Shown piece after piece: positions 1 through 5,443 of a stretch of 5,468 nucleotides of DNA. Both the position numbers and the translations under genes were made by a program. Each line of letters starts with the position of its first letter. Position 1 is the stretch's first letter. The stretch covers positions 1 to 5,468 of the forward strand of contig CAMYEU010000122.1 of the NCBI GenBank assembly GCA_947254465.1. Reading direction: 5' to 3'. Origin of the DNA: an uncultured Gemella sp. Lineage in GTDB: Bacteria; Bacillota; Bacilli; Staphylococcales; Gemellaceae. The notes under the pieces are model-generated. The model did no database searches, had not been told where the DNA came from, and saw nothing but the letters and a program-made list of their open reading frames with translations.

Positions 1-2
1 CT

Positions 3-35
3 TGTGCTCGTCTGAAGATAGCTGAACAATTATAA
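3..35 (+). CDS. Possible C-terminal end of an unidentified plus-strand gene (truncated by window edge)
   Basis: Plus-strand frame 3 is open from the window edge and would encode the last ten residues CARLKIAEQL before a TAA at 33-35. That stop lies one base before a strong hairpin terminator, which is where the end of a gene is expected. The other two plus frames close earlier, at 13-15 and 23-25. The fragment is too short to identify a family, and it could be non-coding sequence that happens to be open. If real, the gene converges on the 848-residue amidase gene. Confidence 0.35.
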   Translation, partial: CARLKIAEQL

Positions 36-36
36 G

Positions 37-75
37 AAAAAATGTAGTTCATATTTATTATGAACTACATTTTTT
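37..75. terminator. Strong hairpin terminator, probably bidirectional
   Basis: Positions 37-53 pair perfectly with 59-75 around the 5-nt loop TTTAT. The core arm is TGTAGTTCATA, and the stem is flanked by A6 on the left and T7 on the right. Read on the plus strand it ends in a T run, which suits termination of a gene entering from the left edge. Read on the minus strand it also ends in a T run, so it could act as a second stop for the amidase transcript. Confidence 0.8.
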
Positions 76-118
76 TATAACTTAAAATTATGTTTTATTT
101 TAAAACTCACAAAGAAAT

Positions 119-169
119 AAAAAAACCTCGGAATTTAGGTTTCATATTAGAAACTTATTTCTGAGGTTT
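119..169 (-). terminator. Intrinsic terminator of the 848-residue amidase gene
   Basis: The arms at 123-133 (AAACCTCGGAA) and 159-169 (TTCTGAGGTTT) pair with one G-T wobble. The helix continues inward through a small internal loop to a second stem, 136-143 with 150-157, and a 6-nt loop. On the minus strand the hairpin starts 11 nt after the TAA stop and is followed by seven T residues (complement of 119-125), the classic Rho-independent layout. Confidence 0.85.
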
Positions 170-179
170 AATATTTCAA

Positions 180-2726
180 TTAATTATTTTTTCTACGTTT
201 TAATAATCCGACTATAGCAAGAAGTGATAGTCCAATTGCAGTTAGAGATTTACCTCTAGTTTCACCAGTTTTTGGAAGAGTTTTTGGTGTATTAGTAGGT
301 GTAGAGTTCGCACCTCTAGTATCTATTACTGTGAATTTTTTCTCTTCTTGAACAGCTGATGAGTTTATATCTTTTTCGCTTGAAGCAAATGCTGTTTTAA
401 TTTTAGCTACAATTGCGAATTTGCTGAAGTGATCAACTGTGAATTGTAGGTTATTTTTACTTACAAATGAAGGGATTAGTTCAATAGAGTTATCCTCTTT
501 AATATGATAAACAAGTATATCTTTGTTTTGTTCATTTTGTAGTAAAGCAACTTTTACTGTTCTTGGAACATTAAGATTTACTGTTTTATTATCTTTTTGT
601 AATTCTAAATCTACAACTCTAATTGATGTAATATCTTTTTTGTCTTTAATACTATTGTTGGCATCAGCAACAACTTTATCTTTTAGATTTTCTAAGTTTA
701 TATCTTTAGTGATATCTTTGGCAGATAAAGTTAAATCTTTATTGTCTGTAGAGTATAAATCAGCGCTTATATCTTTATCTTTTGATTTAATAGTAACAGT
801 AACTGTATTATTGTTAATGTTTAGTTCTGGTAATTCTGAAGCAACAGGAGCGTCAGAAGGGACTGAATATTCATATTTTGTACCATATTCATTTTCTCTA
901 ACTTTATTACCATTTTCAGAAATAACTGTGTTTCTTACACTTGGATGTATCACAAATTGATTGTTATCTTGGAATAGTTGTCCTATTTCAAGAAGTATTT
1001 TCTCAGAATTGTTTTGAGCTGCGAACATTACTCCAAGAGGAAGGTTATTTGCACTCTTATAAACAGGTAATGATATTGCAGGGTTTCCTGTTAAGTTGAA
1101 TAACCAAGTGAACGGTGTTCTTCTCATCATAGGTTCCCATTGTTTAACAAGTAGATTGAATCTTTCTTTTGGATCTTTGATTTTATTAATATTATAAAGT
1201 TGTTCTTCAACTTTTGGATCAACATAAGGATCTACTTTTTTATCATTTGATGGTGCTGTTACCGCATTAGTAGCCATTAAGAATAAATCATACTTTTTGT
1301 AGAATTCATTCATTTGGTTAAAGTAAACTGAAGCAGATTTTGCAGATGAAATATCTGTATTTGCATTTTTTCCTTTGTATGATGAAGTTCCTAATGCATA
1401 AGTCGCAGGGTCTAAATCACGTTTGTTTTTTTCTTTAGCTAAGTTTGTCGCTGCAGTATAACCCCCACCAATTGCACCTATTGTATATGTTCTAATACCT
1501 TCGTAACCGTCAATTGGAAATTCATTTACTTCTTCAACAGTAAATCCTTGTTTTCTAAGGAAATCAACAGCTTTAAGAACAGCTTTTTTACCATCTTCAC
1601 TTAATTCAACATCTTTTAATGGTGTTTTTAATGAATAAGCAATTTTAAGTGATTTTAAGTTCTTAGGAACTTCTAATAAAGTTTTTGGTTTACTGATGTT
1701 TGTTTTATCAAAATAAGTTTTAGCATCCTCAATAGTTTTTACTAGTGGAAACTTAACAACATGTCCAGTTGGTTTTAAACCGATAAGACCAGTCCATGAA
1801 GCAGGAATACGAATTGATCCCCCAGCATCACTTCCGCTTGCGATTGATACCATACCACTTGCTACAGCACCAGCACTTCCTCCTGAAGATCCTCCAGTGT
1901 TACGACTAGGATCCCAAGGGTTACCAGCAGGCCCTAGTAATTTAGAGTCAGTAATATTTCTAGTTCCAAACTCAGGGTAGTTAGTTTGTCCAAGGATAAC
2001 AAAACCTAGTTTTGCAAATTCTTTGGCAACAGCTCCACTTACTGAAGATGTTTTACCTTTATTTAAATACACACCGTAAGAAGAATCCCCATTTTTTAAA
2101 GCATCTAATCCTTTAATTAGAGTAGGAACACCTAAGAATGGTTGTTCATCCCAATTTACAGGATTAGCAGCTAGTTTTCCTGCACTAATACGATTGTCAA
2201 TTTCTTTAGCAGTTTTATATGCTTCTTCAACAATAGCATGAGGAATTTTACCATTTTCTGTAGTAAGAACAGCATTTAACTTAGGATTTTCTTCTTCTAT
2301 AACTTTATAAGCTAAGTCAACAAGTTCTGTACTAGTAACTTTTTTCTCACGAATTAGTTTTGCAAGTTCTAGAGCACTTTTTTGTTTATATTCAGCAACA
2401 GTAAATGGAATTGTTGGTTTAGCAACTTCCTTGTTTTCAACACTAGCACTGTTTGTTGACTCATTGTTACTTGAAGTCGGTGCTACAGTGTTAGCTGAAG
2501 TAACAGGACTAGTAGATGGTGTTACAACTGCATTATTAGTAGCATTTTTATCAGTGTTATTTACAGCAACAGCTTTATCGTTAGTATTAGCTGTATTAGT
2601 CACATTTGCCGGTGCTGTAGTTTTATCTTCACTAGCTTTAGCTTGATTGTCATTAGCTAATACTGGAAATAATGTTGCAGCTGCGAAGGCAGGAATAAGT
2701 ACATATTTAATCTTATTTTTTTTCAT
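180..2726 (-). CDS. LPXTG-anchored amidase-signature family hydrolase with extra C-terminal domain (848 aa, paralogue A)
   Basis: This is a secreted, wall-anchored enzyme of the amidase signature (AS) family, which hydrolyses C-N amide bonds; its substrate is unknown. A signal peptide covers residues 1-31, with basic KKNKIK, a hydrophobic stretch and a possible AKA cleavage site at 29-31. Residues 32-105 form an Asn/Thr/Ser/Ala-rich linker. The AS domain spans about 107-595, with the predicted triad Lys205, cis-Ser280 (in GGSSGGSAGA) and nucleophile Ser304 (in SDAGGSIRIP). The 24-residue Ser-Ser spacing equals that of FAAH (217/241). Residues about 640-775 form an extra, probably beta-rich region ending in DHFSKFAIV, a motif common in Firmicutes surface proteins. 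LPKTG at 817-821, a hydrophobic helix and the tail KRRKNN make up a sortase signal. The start has AGGAG at 2733-2737, six bases upstream. AS members resembling this one are often annotated as 6-aminohexanoate-cyclic-dimer hydrolase, a name that should not be trusted as the substrate. The family call is firm; the physiological role is open. Confidence 0.93.
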   Translation of the reverse strand: MKKNKIKYVLIPAFAAATLFPVLANDNQAKASEDKTTAPANVTNTANTNDKAVAVNNTDKNATNNAVVTPSTSPVTSANTVAPTSSNNESTNSASVENKEVAKPTIPFTVAEYKQKSALELAKLIREKKVTSTELVDLAYKVIEEENPKLNAVLTTENGKIPHAIVEEAYKTAKEIDNRISAGKLAANPVNWDEQPFLGVPTLIKGLDALKNGDSSYGVYLNKGKTSSVSGAVAKEFAKLGFVILGQTNYPEFGTRNITDSKLLGPAGNPWDPSRNTGGSSGGSAGAVASGMVSIASGSDAGGSIRIPASWTGLIGLKPTGHVVKFPLVKTIEDAKTYFDKTNISKPKTLLEVPKNLKSLKIAYSLKTPLKDVELSEDGKKAVLKAVDFLRKQGFTVEEVNEFPIDGYEGIRTYTIGAIGGGYTAATNLAKEKNKRDLDPATYALGTSSYKGKNANTDISSAKSASVYFNQMNEFYKKYDLFLMATNAVTAPSNDKKVDPYVDPKVEEQLYNINKIKDPKERFNLLVKQWEPMMRRTPFTWLFNLTGNPAISLPVYKSANNLPLGVMFAAQNNSEKILLEIGQLFQDNNQFVIHPSVRNTVISENGNKVRENEYGTKYEYSVPSDAPVASELPELNINNNTVTVTIKSKDKDISADLYSTDNKDLTLSAKDITKDINLENLKDKVVADANNSIKDKKDITSIRVVDLELQKDNKTVNLNVPRTVKVALLQNEQNKDILVYHIKEDNSIELIPSFVSKNNLQFTVDHFSKFAIVAKIKTAFASSEKDINSSAVQEEKKFTVIDTRGANSTPTNTPKTLPKTGETRGKSLTAIGLSLLAIVGLLKRRKNN

Positions 2727-2781
2727 TTTTAGCTCCTATTTTAAATAATGATTTAAGCCTTGAAAAAGCTTTCCACATTTC

Positions 2782-2810
2782 ATTATACTCCGATACCGAT
2801 TATCAATCAA
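2782..2810 (-). promoter_or_regulatory. Sigma-A-type promoter of the 848-residue amidase gene
   Basis: On the minus strand, -35 TTGATT (2805-2810) and -10 TATAAT (2782-2787, perfect consensus) are separated by exactly 17 bases. Upstream of the -35 the DNA is A/T-rich, as in UP elements. The -10 lies 55 nt before the ATG, so transcription should begin near 2775 and give a leader of roughly 50 nt. The same arrangement, with the same spacings, precedes the paralogous gene. Confidence 0.85.
2791..2805 (-). promoter_or_regulatory. Candidate Fur-family operator inside the promoter spacer (paralogue A)
   Basis: The minus strand reads TGATAATCGGTATCG. Compared with the Fur 7-1-7 consensus TGATAATNATTATCA it matches 11 of 14 defined positions, with a perfect left half and TATC kept on the right. 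It sits between -35 and -10 and overlaps the -35 by one base, so a bound repressor would block polymerase. The match to the PerR and Zur consensus boxes is poorer. The regulator assignment is inferred; no regulator gene is in the window. Confidence 0.45.
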
Positions 2811-2897
2811 GAAAATTATTTGATGAAATGAAAAAAATATTATTATGGTTTTCTTTTGATTAACATTATATAAAGATTAGGAGAAAAAATATTTTTT

Positions 2898-2942
2898 AGA
2901 AAATAAAATAAATACGGTCAATTATAGGAATCAACCGTATTT
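2898..2942 (-). terminator. Intrinsic terminator of the 705-residue amidase gene
   Basis: A 9-bp stem pairs 2910-2918 (AAATACGGT) with 2934-2942 (ACCGTATTT), and the helix continues weakly inside (2921-2923 with 2929-2931). On the minus strand it begins 14 nt after the TAG stop and is followed by the T-rich stretch TATTTTATTTTC. The T tract is interrupted, so termination may be leakier than at the other two minus-strand terminators. Further left, 2884-2897 is a perfect A6-TA-T6 palindrome that could add to it. Confidence 0.7.
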
Positions 2943-2956
2943 AAATTAATTTAATA

Positions 2957-5074
2957 CTAATTATTATTTTTTCGTTTTAGTAATCCAATTAAAGCAAGGA
3001 ATGAAAGTCCAATTGCTGATAGGAAGTTGTTTGTACTTTCACCAGTGTTTGGAAGAGTTTTAGGTGTTGAATTTAATTTAGTTGAGTTTGTATTTACTAC
3101 TTTTTTCTCTTCTTTAACAGATGAATTTAGTGAATTTTCAGATTTACTTGGAGTAGAAACAGTCCCATTGTTGATATTTAAAGTTGATAATTCTGCAACA
3201 GTAGGTGCGTAAGTTGGAACTGCGTATTCAAATTTAGTTCCATCTTCATTTACTCCTATTTTATTTCCATTTTCTGAAACATTTGAGCTTCTAATAGCTG
3301 GGTTCATTTTGAATTGATGTCTGTCTTGGAAGTATTGACCAATTTCTAAAAGTACTTTTTCAGAATTATCTTTTGCTGCGAACATTACACCGAATGGTAG
3401 ATTTTTATCACTTAGATATGTTGGTAGTGAAATCGCAGGATTTCCAGATAAGTTAAACACCCAAGTATATGGAGAACGTCTAGTCATTGGTAACCATTGT
3501 TTAGTTAATAAATTAAATCTTTCTTTTGGATCTTTAATTTTATTAATGTTATATAGTTGTTCTGCAATATCTGGCTCTATATATGGATCTACTTTTTTAT
3601 CATTAGATGGAGCAGTAACTGCGTTAGTTGGAACTAGGAATAAATCATATTTTTTATAAAATGCATTCATTTGATCTATAAATGTAGATAATGGTTTTAC
3701 TGAAGAAATATCAGTATTTGCATTTGGTCCCATATATGAAGAAGTTCCTAATCCGTAAGTTGTAGGGTCTAGTTGACGTTTGTTTTGTTCTGTTACGTTT
3801 TTAACAGCTGCAACATAACTTTCTTCTCCGATACCACCCACAGTGTATGTTTTAATTCCTTCGTATCCATCGATAGGGAATTCTTTAACTTCTTCAACTG
3901 TAAATCCTTCTTTTCTTAGGAAATCTACTGTTTCTAAAATAGCTTTTTTAGCAACTTCACTTAATTCAAGATCTTTAAGTGGAGTTTTAAGAGTGTAGGC
4001 TATTTTTAATTTTTTCAAATCTTTAGGTGGTTCTACTAATGTTTTCGGTTTACTTAATTCAGTTTTTTCAAAGTAAGCTTTAGCATCTTCGATAGTTTTT
4101 ACTAGAGGAAATTTAACCACGTGTCCAGTAGGTTTTAAACCAATAAGACCAGTCCATGAAGAAGGAATACGAATAGATCCTCCAGCATCACTACCGCTAG
4201 CTATAGGTACCATACCACTAGCTACGGCTCCAGCACTACCACCTGAAGATCCTCCAGTATTACGGCTAGGATCCCATGGATTACCAGCAGGTCCAAATAA
4301 TTTAGAATCTGTGATATTTCTAGTTCCTAATTCTGGATAGTTAGTTTGACCAAGTATAACAAAACCTAATTTAGCAAATTCTTTAGCTACAGGACCACTT
4401 TCGTCAGCAATTTTACCTTTGTTTAGATATACACCATTAGTGTAGTCACCATTTTTAAGTTGATCAAGACCTTTAATTAAAGCAGGTACACCTAAAAATG
4501 GTTGAGCATTCCAATCAATAGGATTAGCAGTTAATTTTCCAGCGCTAATACGATTGTCAATTTCTTTAGCAGTTTTATATGCTTCATCAACAATAGCTTT
4601 AGGAATTTTTCCATTTTCAGTTGTTAGAACAGCATTTAATTTAGGATTTTCTTCTTCAATAACTTTGTAAGCTAAGTCAACAAGTTCTGTACTAGTGACT
4701 TTTTTCTCACGAATTAATTGAGCAAGTTCCAGAGCACTTTTTTGTTTATATTCAGATACAGTAAATGGAACTTTTGGTTTAATAACTTTATTGTTTACAA
4801 CATTTGTGCTGCTAGTTGCTTCAGTGTTGTTTGCAGATGTAGGTTTTACACTATTAACCGAACTAGCAGAAGTAGTAGGTGCTATTTCTATGGTATTATT
4901 AGCAGTGGAAACACTAGTTGTTTTTTTATTAGTACTTTCCAGTGTATTAATATTTGAAGTCGTTATTGTTTTATCATCATTAGCTTTAACCTGATTGTCG
5001 TTAGCTAATACAGGGAATAACGCTGCAGCTGCAAAGGCTGGTATAAGAACATATTTAATATTATTTTTTTTCAT
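2957..5074 (-). CDS. LPXTG-anchored amidase-signature family hydrolase (705 aa, paralogue B)
   Basis: This is a secreted, sortase-anchored enzyme of the amidase signature family; the substrate is unknown. Residues 1-31 form a signal peptide almost identical to that of its downstream neighbour, ending in VKA. Residues 32-101 are a Ser/Thr/Asn-rich linker. The AS domain covers about 103-591, with predicted catalytic Lys201, cis-Ser276 (in GGSSGGSAGA) and nucleophile Ser300 (in SDAGGSIRIP). A short tail leads to LPNTG (674-678), a hydrophobic helix and the charged end KRKNNN. It lacks the region of about 139 residues that the neighbour carries between enzyme and anchor, and its linker is four residues longer in the other direction of comparison only by indels. 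It keeps more family-typical residues near the active site (VPIA, LVPTNA) than the neighbour does. The ATG has AGGAG at 5081-5085, six bases upstream. Its own promoter and terminator suggest a single-gene transcript. Family and anchoring are firm; function is open. Confidence 0.93.
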   Translation of the reverse strand: MKKNNIKYVLIPAFAAAALFPVLANDNQVKANDDKTITTSNINTLESTNKKTTSVSTANNTIEIAPTTSASSVNSVKPTSANNTEATSSTNVVNNKVIKPKVPFTVSEYKQKSALELAQLIREKKVTSTELVDLAYKVIEEENPKLNAVLTTENGKIPKAIVDEAYKTAKEIDNRISAGKLTANPIDWNAQPFLGVPALIKGLDQLKNGDYTNGVYLNKGKIADESGPVAKEFAKLGFVILGQTNYPELGTRNITDSKLFGPAGNPWDPSRNTGGSSGGSAGAVASGMVPIASGSDAGGSIRIPSSWTGLIGLKPTGHVVKFPLVKTIEDAKAYFEKTELSKPKTLVEPPKDLKKLKIAYTLKTPLKDLELSEVAKKAILETVDFLRKEGFTVEEVKEFPIDGYEGIKTYTVGGIGEESYVAAVKNVTEQNKRQLDPTTYGLGTSSYMGPNANTDISSVKPLSTFIDQMNAFYKKYDLFLVPTNAVTAPSNDKKVDPYIEPDIAEQLYNINKIKDPKERFNLLTKQWLPMTRRSPYTWVFNLSGNPAISLPTYLSDKNLPFGVMFAAKDNSEKVLLEIGQYFQDRHQFKMNPAIRSSNVSENGNKIGVNEDGTKFEYAVPTYAPTVAELSTLNINNGTVSTPSKSENSLNSSVKEEKKVVNTNSTKLNSTPKTLPNTGESTNNFLSAIGLSFLALIGLLKRKNNN

Positions 5075-5129
5075 TGTTAACTCCTATTGTAGAAAAATGA
5101 TTGAAAGCCTGAAAAAGCTTTTCGTTTAC

Positions 5130-5158
5130 ATTATACTCTGATATTGAGTATCATTCAA
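5130..5158 (-). promoter_or_regulatory. Sigma-A-type promoter of the 705-residue amidase gene
   Basis: On the minus strand, -35 TTGAAT (5153-5158) and a perfect -10 TATAAT (5130-5135) are separated by 17 bases, with 55 nt from the -10 to the ATG. The T tract of the upstream phosphatase terminator (5171-5186) ends only 12 bases before the -35 and leaves the region just upstream very A/T-rich, so it may also serve as an UP-like element. It is homologous to the promoter of the second amidase gene. Confidence 0.87.
5139..5153 (-). promoter_or_regulatory. Candidate Fur-family operator inside the promoter spacer (paralogue B)
   Basis: The minus strand reads TGATACTCAATATCA, which matches the Fur 7-1-7 consensus TGATAATNATTATCA at 12 of 14 defined positions and is nearly symmetric. 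It fills most of the -35/-10 spacer, a typical repressor position. Of its 15 bases, 11 are shared with the equivalent site of the paralogue, including TGATA and TATC. Which metal regulator binds, if any, is inference. Confidence 0.5.
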
Positions 5159-5170
5159 GAATATAGTATT

Positions 5171-5225
5171 AAAAAATAAAAAAAAATATAAGTGATTTAA
5201 TAATATATTAAATCACTTATATTTT
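5171..5225 (-). terminator. Intrinsic terminator of the partial phosphatase gene
   Basis: Positions 5183-5201 pair with 5207-5225 over 19 bp around a short loop; the core arm is ATAAGTGATTTA. On the minus strand the hairpin begins 7 nt after the TAG stop and runs into a T-rich tract (T9-A-T6, complement of 5171-5186). It separates the phosphatase transcript from the amidase promoter immediately downstream. Confidence 0.88.
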
Positions 5226-5232
5226 AATAATA

Positions 5233-5443
5233 CTAATATCCTTTTAAGGCATTCATACGAGCTTCAGATTGCCCTTTAGCATCTTTTTTCTCACCTTTAT
5301 ATACTGCTGATTCCCATGATCCGTATAGTGGGTTAGGGAATATTATGAATTTCTCACCAAATTCAGCTTTTAATTGCTCGAACATTTTATCTCTATCAGC
5401 TTCTGATGTAGTAGAGAATTCCGCAAAGTCAACTAAGTTATCC
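5233..5443 (-). CDS. C-terminal fragment of an e(P4)-like class C acid phosphatase / 5'-nucleotidase (HAD superfamily)
   Basis: Only the last 69 codons and the TAG stop are present; the 5' part lies beyond the contig end. The fragment opens with DNLVDF, matching the GDNLxDF acidic motif of class C (subfamily IIIB) HAD phosphatases, whose Asp helps hold the metal. It then has KFIIFPNPLYGSWESAVY and a GQSEARMNAL stretch, matching the C-terminal pattern of H. influenzae lipoprotein e(P4) and streptococcal LppC-type enzymes. Such proteins are usually lipoproteins of roughly 270-290 residues that remove phosphate from nucleotides outside the membrane, so about a quarter is seen here. The signal peptide and the first HAD motif (DxDxT) are not in the window, so localisation is inferred from the family. 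An in-frame ATG at 5458-5460 is inside adapter sequence and is not the start. A terminator follows at once. Confidence 0.82.

Larger units (their letters stand above)
180..2810 (-). repeat. Tandem duplication unit A (promoter plus 848-aa amidase gene)
   Basis: This unit is homologous to unit B from promoter to sortase signal. Over 1741-1990 and 2161-2410 the two align without gaps at a constant offset of 2360 bases, with 34 and 21 differences per 250 bases counted by hand. The longest exact match noticed is 41 bp, 2185-2225 against 4545-4585. Unit A has about 139 extra codons near its 3' end and four extra codons in the N-terminal linker. Confidence 0.85.
2957..5158 (-). repeat. Tandem duplication unit B (promoter plus 705-aa amidase gene)
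   Basis: This is the second copy of the tandem pair, in the same orientation. Its promoter, its leader with the shared GCTTTTTCA element, and its signal peptide, amidase domain and anchor all align with unit A. Terminators of the two copies are unrelated in sequence, so the recognisable homology stops at the end of the coding region. Confidence 0.85.

Noticed and set aside
1..35. Adapter or vector sequence at the left edge
   Set aside because: The first 35 bases match neither the mosaic end nor the common Illumina adapter start, so they are treated as genomic.
82..103. Inverted repeat TTAAAAT / ATTTTAA between the two left-hand terminators
   Set aside because: It has seven A/T pairs only and would be unstable; it is expected by chance in DNA of this composition.
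523..960. Plus-strand open frame of 145 codons opposite the longer amidase gene
   Set aside because: It lies antisense inside a clearly real gene, its product is Ser/Leu/Phe-rich as expected from complementing a Lys/Glu/Asn-rich coding strand, and no ribosome binding site or family feature supports it.
2431..2646. Plus-strand open frame encoding a hydrophobic, Leu/Val/Ala-rich 71-residue peptide that looks like a membrane protein
   Set aside because: It is the antisense of the Asn/Thr/Ala-rich linker of the amidase; the low-complexity linker alone explains the hydrophobic appearance. A similar antisense frame at 4791-4994 opposite the paralogue has the same cause.
2870..2884. TATAAT-like sequence (minus strand, about 2866-2871) upstream of the main promoter of the longer amidase gene, considered as a second promoter
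   Set aside because: No acceptable -35 is found about 17 bases upstream, and the region is so A/T-rich that TATAAT-like strings arise by chance.
2811..2909. Possible small RNA or small gene in the A/T-rich gap between the amidase genes
   Set aside because: A GGAG-like string near 2880 is not followed by a start codon with an open frame, and no stable structure apart from the terminator and an A6-TA-T6 palindrome is visible.
4718..4957. Plus-strand open frame with a Cys/Arg-rich 79-residue product
   Set aside because: It overlaps another antisense frame and the real gene's linker, with no recognisable motif or promoter. The 3027-3212 plus frame was dropped for the same reason.
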